DNA from: Seminavis robusta
Lineage: Eukaryota > Bacillariophyta > Bacillariophyceae > Naviculales > Naviculaceae
Assembly: GCA_903772945.1 (NCBI GenBank)
Contig: CAICTM010000104.1
Coordinates: forward strand, 1 to 64,000
Length of the DNA stretch: 64,000 nucleotides
Direction of reading: 5' to 3'
The translations under genes and the position numbers were made by a program. The notes under the pieces are model-generated. The model worked only from the letters and a program-made list of their open reading frames with translations, was not told the origin of the DNA and did no database searches. Positions 52,446 through 63,900 of this stretch are shown piece after piece. Numbering within the stretch: position 1 is the stretch's first letter; every line of letters starts with the position of its first letter.

Positions 52446-55400
52446 ATGGACGCCGATAGCGTAGCGAATACGCAGATTGTGAGCAATGTCGGCGGCGGCG
52501 GGCCCCCCAGCACTGCTGGTGTTCGTGGCGACAAGGGCAGCGTCAAAACCGCGCTTCCTCCCACAATCGAGATTGAACCCAGCTTTTCCAACACGTCCTC
52601 TCAAATATCCTCACGAGGCCCCAAGCCAAAACCGGGGAGCAAAAAGACTCGTCAAAAGAGGGCATCCAAGGAATCGTTGGCTTCGAAACCTCGCAATTCG
52701 CGGTACAACGAGCTAAAGCAAGCTTTGGCAGCGGCGTCCAATGGCACGATGGACCTGAGCAACCTTAGCCGGGAACAACAGCAACAGCTGCTCAACCAAC
52801 ACAGCATTCCTTTAGCACAGCCACCACCACCAGCATCGACGGCACCACGAAGCAATCCATCGCCACCAGGCGTCGTGTCGAGTACCCATAGTCGCAATCT
52901 GACGGCACAAGCCAGGAGCAACCACAGTCGCAACTCTGGTGGAGGGAGTCGTAGAAGTCGTACGAGTCAGCACAGTAGTAGTCGCTCCATTCCGATTGCT
53001 CCTTCAGCGCCACACGGCAATACTAGTAGTAGTGGGGTCGCATCCGAGTCTGGCACGTTGCCCACCACAATGATGATGGAATCCGTGGACAACAGTGGCA
53101 GCCGCCGAGGCAACAGCATGGCAGAGGCCGTGGGAGCTGTCATGACGCCCACCACTGCCAAGGTTGTCAATGACGAATACTACAAGGCAATGGAGGAAAA
53201 GCTCAAGCATGAAGAGATCATGCACCAAAGACAGCAACAAGCCAAAAATCAACAGCATGTGCACACCAATATGAATTCGAATAGTACTACTGGTAGCAGT
53301 AGTACTACGGCTGGCAATGGTAGTATTGCCAATCGACTGGGGCAGTTACCTTGGACCGAAGAAGACAGCGACATTTTGCGAGATCAGGTGGCCTTTTGGA
53401 AGAATTGCTTGGTGGACCATGAAGAACGTGTCCCCCGTGACGATGTTCGTGAGTTACTCAAACTACTCTACACGGTCTTGCGACAAGAAACACTGTCGCG
53501 GTCGGATCGGACATTGGTGGAGATTTCGCAAAAGCTAGAGACTCTGCAACGACTGGACTTGGAACAACTGATTGAGTTGATGACTGCTCATCAGCATGCT
53601 GGCGAAGTCATGGACGGAAAGGACGTTATTCTGCTAACAGGTGCGGCGGGTTCCGGGAAGACAACCACCCTGCATTTCCTGGCGGGTACCGAGTTTGCGG
53701 AAACCGAGATTGATGGCTTTATCCATTTGCATCCAGGAGGTATCAAGGATCAACAGCTAGAAGACTACAAGACTGCGTGCGGACGAGAACCCATAACCCG
53801 GACTTTACAAGTTGCGTCGGTGCCTCTCCCCAAAAGCAACCAGGATGTCGTGATTTGTGACACTCCAGGATTCTCGATACCCGCCACGTTGGAGGAAGAA
53901 TTGGCCTTCCACTACGGCATGAATGCCGCCATTGATCGGGCCAAACGTATCAAGCCAGTGGTAGTCTTCAATCAAGAACTCATGGGATCTTGCTTTTCCA
54001 ATTTGCCCGACACGTTGGCCTTGATGATGAAAGATTTGACAATCAAGACACCTCGTGATTTCAGAGCCCTAGACTACGTTTTCACGCATTACGAAGAACG
54101 GCACCGGACTCGCTTGTGTCAACAGTTTGCTTCCCTCAAGCATCACAAGCCTCCAACACCGGAAAATGGGCGCAAGCATGACCTCTTTGATGACTTTGTC
54201 AACGATATTATCATCAAGACCACTCCCAGTGCCAAGCTGGCAATGCCCTTGACGGACAGCCCCCAAGAAATGATCGAAAAACTGTGGCAAGAATCATTCG
54301 TGGACGAACCAAGAGACTACTACTACCGATCTCCGGCTTCGGAAAATGCTCTCAAGCAGTTCCAACTTCAGTTGCAGATCACTCTCTCAGAACTACGTAC
54401 GGCCCTGTCCCGAGAGGTATACAGTATCGCACTCAACCGAATGGTGACATTAGATAAACTATCAATTTGGTTCCCACAAGCCAAACAGGCTGCGATCTTG
54501 GCAAAGGAGGCGGCGTCCAGACAAGTCAAGCTGATATGGGATTGGATGGCTGATGAGATTGGCAATGCCAACTATCAACGAGCTCTCTTTCGAATGGAAC
54601 AAATGAGTGACTTTGGTCTCATCTTTCCTGATGCCCACGATTGCTTCAAGCATGGCCATGATCTCATTTGGGAGTCTCTGGTGGCACCCATGGAAGAAAA
54701 GGACTATCCTCTCACCATGGAGCGGATTGGAAAGCTCAGCGTCCTCGCGAACCAATACAGTGAAGCGAGCCATTGTGTCAAGCGGGCTCTCCGGCTCTTG
54801 CGAAAAAAGGTAGAAACTGTCATTGAAATGGGAGGCTTCAAGGACGGTGTTTCGTTGCTCGTGCCCTTGAGCAGTTTGAGTGCCGAGGATGCTCCCGAGG
54901 CTGTTGAATGCGCCAGGAGCATTCTTGCCTGTCTCAAAGATCTCATGGAAGCTACCATTGCGCGAAAGGACTACTCTATGGCTTTCCACATGATTCGAAA
55001 GTTCAGTACGTTGCAACCTTTGTACCCTCAAACGGAACAAATGGCGAACCGAGGACTCCAGCTGTGTCGGCAGACACTCGAGACGTCAGTCGCCCAAGGC
55101 GACTACGACTCTGCCCTGTTCTTGGTGCAACACATGCAACGGCTCCAGTTGGAGTTCCCACAGGCCGGAGAGATTGCCCAATTCGGGCTGGCCATCTTCA
55201 CCAGCACAGTGGAAGTACTTATCCAACACAAGGACTACAACAAGGCCATTGCTCTCATGAAGAAACTTGGCTCGGAAGTAAGAGGAGCCGATGTATGTAA
55301 CAACAAAGGCTTGGGCGTGTTCCAGAACACTGTTGAAAGTCTAATTCAAGATGACAAGGACTACAACAAGGCCATTTTTCTCATGAATCAAGTTCGTCTC

Positions 55401-57758
55401 GAGGTGCCGGGGGCCACCAACGAGCACACACAGAAGGGTGTGGGCGTTTTTGGGTCTGAAGTGGAAGGTCTAATCGAAGGCAAAGACTACGGGAAAGCCA
55501 TATCGCTCATCAAGCAAGTAATAACGGAAGTGCCAGGGTCAGACGAATGCGCCAAAAGGGGTTTGGGTGTCTTTGGAAACGAGCTTGTGGCACTTATCCA
55601 AAGCAAGAATTATATTCAGGCCTTTGCGTTGATGAAGGCAGTCGGAGCTGAAGTCCCTGGCCCTGGATCAAATGACTGTATCCAGAAGGGCTTACGTGTT
55701 TTTGGAAACGAGGTTGAGATACTCATTGAAGGCAACGAATACAGCAAAGCCGTTTCGCTTTTGAAGAAGCTCGCAGCTGAAGTCGACGGAGAAGCAGAAG
55801 ATAACATCATTGAAGGGCTGGCTTTGATGAAGCTCAAGTTGAAGGGTGCAATCAAGCAGAAGGACTACGAGTCTGCATTGGAGATCATCTACGAAGTGAA
55901 CAATTTGGCAAAGGCGGTTCCTCATCCTCAAGCGGACGCCTGCATAGAATACGGTTTCAACTCCCTCGAAGAAAGCATTCTAATCGCGATTGATAGACAA
56001 GAATATCAAAGCGCGATTCATCTGATGGAGCTACTCACGGAAGGAGAAAACAAGCTACCAATGGCGAAGGAGTGCACGCGTGTTGGCATTCAAGTCCTGA
56101 AGCGCAATGTTGCCAAGGCCATTGAAAAGAAGAAGTACAGCCCCGCGCTGGAAATGATCCAACAATTGAGCGACAGGGGCCACAAGATCCCTGAAGTGGG
56201 CGAATGCAGTAGGCGCGGGCTTGAATTGTTGAAGAATACAGCCCAGCAAGCCATCGTAGACAAGGACTATACCACGGCAACTGAGATCATCACAAACCTG
56301 AGCGAACTGTCAGTTTCCGTTTCTGAGGCCAAGGTTTGTACCCTCGCCTGTCTTCACTCCATCGTGGACCACGTCACAGATATGCGGCAAGCTGTCGAAA
56401 AGACAGTGGAAGAAATCTCCCATATAAGAGATCTGAAAGTGTTTGTTGCCATGCTTCTGAAACTCAAGTCGCAAGTTGAGAAAGTGATAAAAACAGAGCC
56501 CTTGCGAAAGCTTTCTGTGCAAATTCACTACAAGAAGAACTTTCGAGGGAACGAAGATGATTCTGGTGACAACGTTCTCTTCGTACCGCAACTGTACACA
56601 AGCCAAGCGTTCTGCAGCGACCACATAGAGTTGCTAGCTGGAAACATACGAGTGAAGCTGCCAGAATTTGATGTAAACGATGCTTGTATGGAGAGCCTCA
56701 TCCGCAATCGAAAGGGAATTCTTTCTGTCATGATTCGGCTGAAGGCTGCACACAAGATCCTTCATCCTTGTCCTGGAGGAGACAAAGCCTCAGAAGTGTA
56801 CGCGGCGACGTTTGAACAGTTCTACGCTTTGATTGATACCGTTCTAGCAATCGCCGAAGAATCCTTAAAGCCTCCCATTGACATGCGTCTATTTGAGCTT
56901 CAAGCTTGGTTTTTGTCCGTTCTCATCAAGGGATTCATCAAGGACAAGATCGACGTCGACAGCGAGGAGCGCAAACAAATGGAGGATCTTGAGAATCGAC
57001 GAAAGATCTTGATGCTCCAATTCGAAGTTCAGATAACGGAGGCATTGGAAATTCTTGCGGAGCCACAGTTTTTCGACGAATCAAAGCAAGAGGAGGAGGA
57101 AGCAACCGCCGTGTCAAGTCTTGCTCTTGTGAGATTTGAAGATCAAGTCATGGAGAAAGACACTGCGGAAAGCGAAACAACCAGCGGCGCCGATGCCTTC
57201 ATCAAAGACGGACACAAGAACAAGGGACTCACCGCGGCGGCTCTCCATCAAATTGACTTTGATTCATTTGTGGCTCCACGAGACGTGCTGCTGTCGTTGA
57301 CAGAAAGACCTGAACTCTTCAAGATGATACTAAAACCCCTGTCGACAGACGATGTGGACACTACTGTCAAAGCGTTCGACAAGCAATTGGTAGAGTTTAT
57401 CGGACAACTGGTGCTCTTTGGCGAAGGCGAATACAACAGACTGCTTGAGTTTGCCAAATCCGGTGCCACTCTCACCGAAATATTAGAGCGTGCAAAGGTT
57501 CTACGTGACATAGCGGAGAAGATTGAGGTCCACATTGCCATTCCACGAGGTTGGGATCCTTACTGGGTAGGAGAAACAACCCTCCATCAACAACGGCTCC
57601 TGATTTTGAAGAAGCGAATCGAGTTGGCTACCGAAAAGCTGGAAGCAACCATCAAGACAGAAAGTGAAATAGGCTTTGGAGCATTTGTTTCAAATATGGC
57701 AAGTCCCTTCTTCTGCAACGGAAAATGGTACGAGGACGTGCCAACATCATTCTTATAA
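52446..57758 (+). CDS. P-loop GTPase-like/helical-repeat protein C
   Basis: 1770 residues from ATG 52446. The N-terminal 280 residues are Ser/Asn/Pro/Gly-rich, with a Met/Lys/Glu/Gln coil before the pre-domain (L-P-W-T-E-E-D). The P-loop is GAAGSGKTTT (399-408) and the second motif DTPGFS (from 472). The specificity motif is THYE (547-550), having lost both the Lys and the Asp. About fifteen helical repeats span 640-1310. Five in a row (about residues 911-1122) are more alike than the rest, sharing K-G-L-x-V-F-x-N-x-V-E-x-L-I. The cap has K-T-E-P-L-R, AFCSDHI, NRKGILSVMIRL and CPGG (1442-1445), and a C-terminal helical domain follows. Nucleotide choice is uncertain. It is the immediate neighbour of B on the same strand. 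Confidence 0.83.
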   Translation: MDADSVANTQIVSNVGGGGPPSTAGVRGDKGSVKTALPPTIEIEPSFSNTSSQISSRGPKPKPGSKKTRQKRASKESLASKPRNSRYNELKQALAAASNGTMDLSNLSREQQQQLLNQHSIPLAQPPPPASTAPRSNPSPPGVVSSTHSRNLTAQARSNHSRNSGGGSRRSRTSQHSSSRSIPIAPSAPHGNTSSSGVASESGTLPTTMMMESVDNSGSRRGNSMAEAVGAVMTPTTAKVVNDEYYKAMEEKLKHEEIMHQRQQQAKNQQHVHTNMNSNSTTGSSSTTAGNGSIANRLGQLPWTEEDSDILRDQVAFWKNCLVDHEERVPRDDVRELLKLLYTVLRQETLSRSDRTLVEISQKLETLQRLDLEQLIELMTAHQHAGEVMDGKDVILLTGAAGSGKTTTLHFLAGTEFAETEIDGFIHLHPGGIKDQQLEDYKTACGREPITRTLQVASVPLPKSNQDVVICDTPGFSIPATLEEELAFHYGMNAAIDRAKRIKPVVVFNQELMGSCFSNLPDTLALMMKDLTIKTPRDFRALDYVFTHYEERHRTRLCQQFASLKHHKPPTPENGRKHDLFDDFVNDIIIKTTPSAKLAMPLTDSPQEMIEKLWQESFVDEPRDYYYRSPASENALKQFQLQLQITLSELRTALSREVYSIALNRMVTLDKLSIWFPQAKQAAILAKEAASRQVKLIWDWMADEIGNANYQRALFRMEQMSDFGLIFPDAHDCFKHGHDLIWESLVAPMEEKDYPLTMERIGKLSVLANQYSEASHCVKRALRLLRKKVETVIEMGGFKDGVSLLVPLSSLSAEDAPEAVECARSILACLKDLMEATIARKDYSMAFHMIRKFSTLQPLYPQTEQMANRGLQLCRQTLETSVAQGDYDSALFLVQHMQRLQLEFPQAGEIAQFGLAIFTSTVEVLIQHKDYNKAIALMKKLGSEVRGADVCNNKGLGVFQNTVESLIQDDKDYNKAIFLMNQVRLEVPGATNEHTQKGVGVFGSEVEGLIEGKDYGKAISLIKQVITEVPGSDECAKRGLGVFGNELVALIQSKNYIQAFALMKAVGAEVPGPGSNDCIQKGLRVFGNEVEILIEGNEYSKAVSLLKKLAAEVDGEAEDNIIEGLALMKLKLKGAIKQKDYESALEIIYEVNNLAKAVPHPQADACIEYGFNSLEESILIAIDRQEYQSAIHLMELLTEGENKLPMAKECTRVGIQVLKRNVAKAIEKKKYSPALEMIQQLSDRGHKIPEVGECSRRGLELLKNTAQQAIVDKDYTTATEIITNLSELSVSVSEAKVCTLACLHSIVDHVTDMRQAVEKTVEEISHIRDLKVFVAMLLKLKSQVEKVIKTEPLRKLSVQIHYKKNFRGNEDDSGDNVLFVPQLYTSQAFCSDHIELLAGNIRVKLPEFDVNDACMESLIRNRKGILSVMIRLKAAHKILHPCPGGDKASEVYAATFEQFYALIDTVLAIAEESLKPPIDMRLFELQAWFLSVLIKGFIKDKIDVDSEERKQMEDLENRRKILMLQFEVQITEALEILAEPQFFDESKQEEEEATAVSSLALVRFEDQVMEKDTAESETTSGADAFIKDGHKNKGLTAAALHQIDFDSFVAPRDVLLSLTERPELFKMILKPLSTDDVDTTVKAFDKQLVEFIGQLVLFGEGEYNRLLEFAKSGATLTEILERAKVLRDIAEKIEVHIAIPRGWDPYWVGETTLHQQRLLILKKRIELATEKLEATIKTESEIGFGAFVSNMASPFFCNGKWYEDVPTSFL
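55177..55810 (+). repeat. recently expanded repeat units in gene C
   Basis: About five units of 40-43 codons with shared AAGGACTACAACAAGGCCAT-like and GGCNTGGGCGTNTTNGG-like strings (for example at 55231, 55356 and 55303, 55440). Similarity is visible in the DNA, unlike the older repeats on either side. Confidence 0.75.
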
Positions 57759-57933
57759 CATATAGGTTGACACTAGAACAGTGTTGCTGCTTAGTTACTA
57801 CGTACGCTGTATATCATACAAGGACTACACAATGAGCCCTTCGAGCTCCCACCCCCTCCCCTGTTTACATATGGAACACACACAAATCAGGGCGGCTTGA
57901 CAGTGATCATGGTGCAGATCCAGCTCTTTTCTC

Positions 57934-59946
57934 TCATGCACTCTGCTGGCAGCTGCACCCACAACCACGCAGTGAATCTGTGCAGTCAAATAACAAGAAG
58001 CAATCAAACATCTGTTGCCAGTAGGAATCCATAAATTGACAAGAGCTGTTCTGCAAAAAGCAAAGCTCTGCTGGCACAGCCCCCATCAGATTCAGGCTCC
58101 CAGTCAGATTGAGCTCTCCCAGTCCAGCAGTTAGAAGACCAAACTCTTGTGGAATTTCTCCACTCAGCAGTGGCAGATTGGACAAATCCAGAGTCTGCAC
58201 ATTGGTCAATTGTGCCAGCTCACTAGGTATGGTCCCACTAAAAGAGTTTCCACCAAGTGACAGCTCAATCAAGCTGGTCAGCAACCCCAGCCACTTTGGA
58301 ATCCCGCCAGTGAGCTCATTTCCTGATAGGGTGAGATTTTTCAGATTTGTCAAGAGGGCCAGCTGTGTGGGGATTGTTCCAGTGAGTGCATTGAAATGCA
58401 AGTTCAGATGTGTCAATTGAGTCATCAGGCCAAGCCATGATGGAACGGTCCCTGTCAGATCATTATTGTCTAAACGTAGACTTGCAAGTTCTGAAAGAGA
58501 TGCCAGCTCCTTGGGAATGCTGCCATCAAGTCTGTTGGCTCTCAACCAAAGGCCAGTCAAATTAGACAGAAGCCCCAGGTGAGTGGGAATGCTTCCAGTA
58601 AGGGCATTTGTGTGGAGGGACAGCGCTTCCAGATTCCTCAAGAGTGCAATTTGTGAGGGTATTTTCCCAGATAGCTGGTTTTCATGCAGCCGAAGCCGCG
58701 TCAAGCTGGACATCTTGTAGAGCTCTGGTGGCAGAAAAGTGGCCAGATTCCCATGTATTCCCGAATATGCCAATAAAAGAGTCTCTAAGGAGGTCAAAAG
58801 CCCTATTTCTTCAGGAATAGAAGGAGTATGGTTGGCAAGATGCAAATCTGAAAGAAAGATGGTGGTGAATTCTCCGTGGCCATTGCATGGCACATATATT
58901 GCTGGTAGAGTAGATGATTCAGAGTAAGCATCAAACTGAAAGTTCCCAAAAATGCTGGAGAACCAGTAGCATTCTTCAGGGAGTTCATAACCAAACTGAT
59001 CATAGATCAGAAAGTTATCCCTAATCTCTTTGCGCCAATGGGCCCCCTCCATTGCATAATAGAATGATGCCAATGCAAACAGCTGCTTCTTTCTCCAATT
59101 TTCCAGACCTGTGATGTTGGGATATTGCAAAAGCCAATCATAAGCCTGTTGCTGTGGAGTGTTGAATATATGGACATTCTCAATACTTGTTTTGGGTAGA
59201 TCTAGCAAGAGCAAATCCAAGGCTCCAGTTGGAGCAGGCGTGCCGGGAGATGATGGGCCCTCTGAGGGTGCCGCTGATGGAGTAATTGTTGCAGTAGAAA
59301 CTTGCTCGCTGTCTCCCTTGATCAGTGTCAAAGGGATGGCAATGGCTACAATCAAGAGTGGCACAAAGCAAAGTACCAGAAGTAGATGATTTGCTGGATA
59401 GGTCTTTGGTGATCCCACACGTTCCCACTGTGGTTCTGCCCTTGCTAGCACCACTTCCTGCACTGGATTTGCCACGGCAAGATTGCTTGTCCTTTGGCCC
59501 TCCTCCAATGCACTAGATGCCAAGGTGTGTGGTTGTGGGGGTCTAGAGGGGAAGATTCCTGCCACTGCGTGCGCCCCAGGAAGAGATTGAGGGCTTGGCG
59601 AGCCAAGAGTTGATGCTCTCCCCAAGGCTAACCCTTCTTCAAGATTTGTCAACACTGGGTGAGCAGTTGGTTTTGTCTTTGGAGGATCTGTCTCCATTTC
59701 ATGACGTTGTGGAGAGCTATCATTTAAGTTGTCAAGGTCCTCGGCGTGCTTAAGGATTACTGATCTTGAATCTTTACGATGATCCTCAGTGACCAGACTG
59801 TCGCCGTTTGTCACCATAAGAGGCTCTATCATCACAGCCACTGATGATTCTTTTTTCAAACTCTTGGAAGCAGCCTTAGCGGTTGCTTCATAGCGCCCCG
59901 TTGTTGCCTGTCCTGCACGGACTTTCTCAGTGTGGGTTGAAGACAT
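57934..59946 (-). CDS. leucine-rich-repeat single-pass membrane protein
   Basis: 670 residues from ATG 59946 (the frame begins at TTG 59958). There is no N-terminal signal. A long Ser/Pro/Glu-rich segment (1-180) would face the cytosol, then one membrane span (about 184-206, LLLVLCFVPLLIVAIAIPLTLI). The outer part begins with a Ser/Pro linker and the module QLFALASFYYAMEGAHW (near residue 295), then about ten LRRs (365-612, LxxLxLxxNxLxGxIP), and ends with a Cys-rich GCGCSCQQ tail. Architecture resembles the large LRR receptor-like families of raphid diatoms, proposed to sense cues or recognise surfaces. No kinase domain is present. It lies convergent with gene C and divergent from gene D. 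Confidence 0.85.
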   Translation of the reverse strand: MSSTHTEKVRAGQATTGRYEATAKAASKSLKKESSVAVMIEPLMVTNGDSLVTEDHRKDSRSVILKHAEDLDNLNDSSPQRHEMETDPPKTKPTAHPVLTNLEEGLALGRASTLGSPSPQSLPGAHAVAGIFPSRPPQPHTLASSALEEGQRTSNLAVANPVQEVVLARAEPQWERVGSPKTYPANHLLLVLCFVPLLIVAIAIPLTLIKGDSEQVSTATITPSAAPSEGPSSPGTPAPTGALDLLLLDLPKTSIENVHIFNTPQQQAYDWLLQYPNITGLENWRKKQLFALASFYYAMEGAHWRKEIRDNFLIYDQFGYELPEECYWFSSIFGNFQFDAYSESSTLPAIYVPCNGHGEFTTIFLSDLHLANHTPSIPEEIGLLTSLETLLLAYSGIHGNLATFLPPELYKMSSLTRLRLHENQLSGKIPSQIALLRNLEALSLHTNALTGSIPTHLGLLSNLTGLWLRANRLDGSIPKELASLSELASLRLDNNDLTGTVPSWLGLMTQLTHLNLHFNALTGTIPTQLALLTNLKNLTLSGNELTGGIPKWLGLLTSLIELSLGGNSFSGTIPSELAQLTNVQTLDLSNLPLLSGEIPQEFGLLTAGLGELNLTGSLNLMGAVPAELCFLQNSSCQFMDSYWQQMFDCFLLFDCTDSLRGCGCSCQQSA

Positions 59947-60970
59947 CTCTCGACTCAAATAGGTTTGGTATGCGGTTAAGCCGTCTTTCGTATCGAGAAT
60001 ATGTGGACCCTGCCCCTGCAGCAGTTATATGAGATTGGGAGTTACTATGGATTAGAGAGAGCTAAGATGAGGATGGGGACAGAGCTCGAGGGGAGGGCAC
60101 GATGCAGTTAAAAGTACGGGTAGCCTCGAGTGCAACAACGTGACTGCTTCCAACATCCCCACAGGAACATCCTCAGTGGGGCTTGCGGCCTCGTTGCCGC
60201 TTGCTTGTGTACCAGTTGGCCGTAGTACACGGGGTCTTCCTCGAAGGATGTCGATGCCAAAACAGGTGGCAACATATCGCATGCTTCCGATCTCCACAGA
60301 GGAACCATCGTCAAGGTTTCTTACAACTTGCGAAGTTGGTGTGAGAACGGTTGCAGAAAGCTTTGGTTCTCAACGTGACGCGTGTGGGCAAGGAAAGATT
60401 GCTTAGGGTTAAGGCTTTCTTTCATTCTGCTCTGCGCGTGGGGGCTGTACGGCTGTACTGGTACCATCCGCATTCCGCAGTTCAACTCCCGAAGCACGAC
60501 ATCCTCCTGTTGTTGTGTCTAAAAAGTGAGATAGCACTTCCAATGACAGCGAAGAAGAGGACCATGAGCCGCTTCAATTCAATGCAATTCAAGGCAACAG
60601 ACGTTTCTGCTCAAGCGCGCAACAGGGCTACACGATGACAGGAACACTCAGTGTTCTCATATCTACGAAAGACTACTAGTATGCATGGAGATTGGACATC
60701 GCGCACCTTGATCCAAAAAATGACCTTTGAATTTGGTGATTAGAGCGTTCATCGCAATCTCCTTTAGGCAGAAGTGACATCGCCCAGAGCTCTCGATTCC
60801 GTTGCAGTTTAAATGCTCTACGGTGATTAGGTGATAAACGGACGCCGAGGATGCGTTGGTAATTAAGTGATTGTTCGTACCAAAGCGTTCGGACTCTGCC
60901 TCCAGGGGATTGTCATAGACCCAAGCAACTCAAATCGAATAGAAGACAACCCAATAGACAGACGAGCACC
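59947..60970. promoter_or_regulatory. divergent intergenic region of the LRR gene and gene D
   Basis: 1.0 kb between two start codons on opposite strands. Frames around 60050-60640 overlap each other on both strands and lack domains. Confidence 0.45.
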
Positions 60971-63900
60971 ATGAGCAAGAGTGATCCCACAGACCTTGCG
61001 GAAGCAAAGGAGCTTATCAAGAAGCTCTCCAAGCTTCGCACCAAACCAATCAAAGTCTATAACGTAGGGACCACCATGACAGCCGAGGAGTCAGTCAACC
61101 AACAAAACAAACATAGCGACAAGAGTGTGAAGAGTTCGAGAAGCATCAAGTCGCTCAAGAGCATCAAGAGTGCTCCTGGCCATATATCAGGTGGTTCTAG
61201 GACGACAAGTAAGGCCAGCTCCGGAAGGAAAAGCTATCAAGGCAATAACACCAACAACAAGAAGAAACCCCCGCCTGCCAGGAGGGACGACATTCCCTCG
61301 GTTAGTAAAGAACGCACGAATGCTGCTGCTGCCTCGAACGGTCGAGACATTGCGTCTTATTTAGAAAAGATGACAAACACGTCCGAGGTTAGCACTGCCT
61401 CGCTAGACTACAACTACGAAAAGGATGGGCTGCAGATCAAGCAGTTGCCCTGGACTCAGCAGGACACCATTCAAGTCATTCAGCAATTGACATTTCTGCA
61501 AGAGGAGCTTCTGGGAAAAGGAACGGGGGCCTTCAATGAAAATGTGGCCTTGTGGAAGGAAGGAGTGGAAGATTTAGATTTCAAAATACGCAAAGCCTTG
61601 GGAGGTGGCAACACCAACAACGCCGCCGCCTGTTCAGGGACTATGGACCGCGAAGACCCACTCCTTCAACGACTCCTGTCCACGATGCGTGGCATTAACG
61701 TGGTAGACATGCCCAGGCTTTCAACGCTGATGAAAGCCAACCAGAAGGCAGGAGATGTGATTGAGGGCAAGGACGTGATTATCTTGTGTGGTGAAACGGG
61801 ATCTGGGAAAACCACGACATTGCAATTCCTTCTGGGTACCACCTTTGATGAGATTGAAATCGACGGTTTTCTGCACTATGGACCGACAACCTTTGTTGAC
61901 CCCAATCATGCAGACTTCAAGACTTCGTACAGTCGGGAACCCACTACTCGAAATCTTCAGGCGGCAGCTGTCAAGATGAACGAAGGCGATGAGGAAGACG
62001 GTCAGCAAGAGATTGCGGTTTGCGACGTTCCAAGCTACGACGTGACCAAGTGCCTCGAAGAAGACATTGCCCTTGGAATAGGAATGGTCCAAGCTCTACA
62101 ACGGGCCAAATCGGTTCGACCTGTCGTGGTGTTGAGTCGAGATGGTATGGGCAATCGCTTCGGCAACCTCTGTGATACCATGAGGATTGTCATGCGTCTC
62201 TGCAATGTCACCGAGAACGAAGATTGGAAACCTTTCCACTATGTCTTTACCAAGTATGATGAGAAACATCGAGAGTTGCTTCACAAACAGTTCGTGGCGT
62301 TGCGACGAAATCCTCCCAAGATTGGTCAAGGACATTTGCAGGAACTGTTTGAAGCCTTCGTCGGTGATATTGCAGAGAAGACTTCCGTGGAGGCCACGGT
62401 AATCCGCCCCATGGAGGACCACCCAGCAAACGTCTTGCCTGTGCTCGCCGGAGACGATCCTTCTTGCAAGGTGAATCCGCTGGAGTTTTGTGCAAACTTT
62501 GCCTCAGACTTCTCTGTCAAGCAACTGCAACTTCAAATGCAGGTCCATCTCAACGACTTCCATGGTCATTTGCTGGAAGAGAACTACTACTCTGCAATTA
62601 GGGCTATGGAGGGAATCAAGGTGTTGGCTGACATGTTCCCTGATATGCAGGGATACATCTTGCAAGCCAAAGAAGCCTTTGTGCAGCAAGTGGCGCTGAT
62701 CTGGGTCCTTGTAGTTCGAAGCATCGGAAAACAAGACTACCACACTGCTCTCTATCGCATGGAGCAGCTTAGCTCCATGGCCAAGGACTTTCCTGATGCT
62801 GTTGAGTGCTCAGAGCTTGGACGTGAAATGCTGTCGCAAAGCATCGTGGAACCAATCACCGAGAAGGCCTACGGGAAGTCGATTCACAGGATGAAACTAT
62901 TGGGAAAAGTGCGAAAGCGTTTCCCCGAGGCTGTCGAGAGCATAGAACTTGGATTGGAAGCATTGCGAGACACGCTTAACGCTCTGGTGGAAGAAAGAGA
63001 TTTTGATACTGCCATTGACCTCATCACGCAACTCGGGCGAGCAGAACCTGACATTCCCGAAGGCTTCTCTGTCGCACAACATGGACTGCACCTGGTTCGT
63101 GAAAGTTTGATGGGTATCGTCGAAGAAGAAAACTACGAGGATGGCATGAAGCTCACAATGCGAGTGAGCGAGCTAGGGCGAGACTTTGCAGAGGCCAACG
63201 GCTATGTCAGAAAGATCTTGAAGATCATTCGGAAGCGCATCGACCAGTCCATCCAGCTGGGGGACTATGTCAAAGCAGGCTTCCTCTTGCGACATCTCTG
63301 TGAACTCGGGAAGGAGCTTTATGACGGATCTGAGTACGTTGAATACGCATTTGATACGGCAGCCCAGCATGTCTGCGAACTGCGGATGGAGGTTGTCAAT
63401 GCTTTTGAAACGCTTCTCAAGGTCAAGGACCAAAAGAAGTACCTGCAACTCTTGGAGTATGCTTCCGCTTCCATGTCCAATCTGATGAAGTCAGAACCCA
63501 TGAGGCTCGTATGCACCGAGTTCTACACTACTCGTGGCAACGTTCCGCGGGACAACGACGGCTACAAGCCCAACTACCTAGTCATCTTGTGCACTCCGAA
63601 AGACTGTACAAGCGAGGCCTTCTGTGTTGCACAGGTCCGGCATTTGGTTGAAAGCGTCTCGACAGAGCTCGACATGTTCGAGAGTGAAAACACTAGCATG
63701 GAATATCTTATGGCGAATCGCAAGTCTCTGTTGTCAATTCTCCTTCGTCTCCGTGCCGCCAATCGAGTCTTTCAGGATGGACCCGGTGGGACCATGGCAA
63801 ATGGGCTGTACGAAAAGGCCTTTGTAAAGTTCCAGGCTCTCATTGAAGGAATTATTAAGCTGTCGGAAGAAAGCTTTGCTTCGTCCATGGAAATGAAGGA

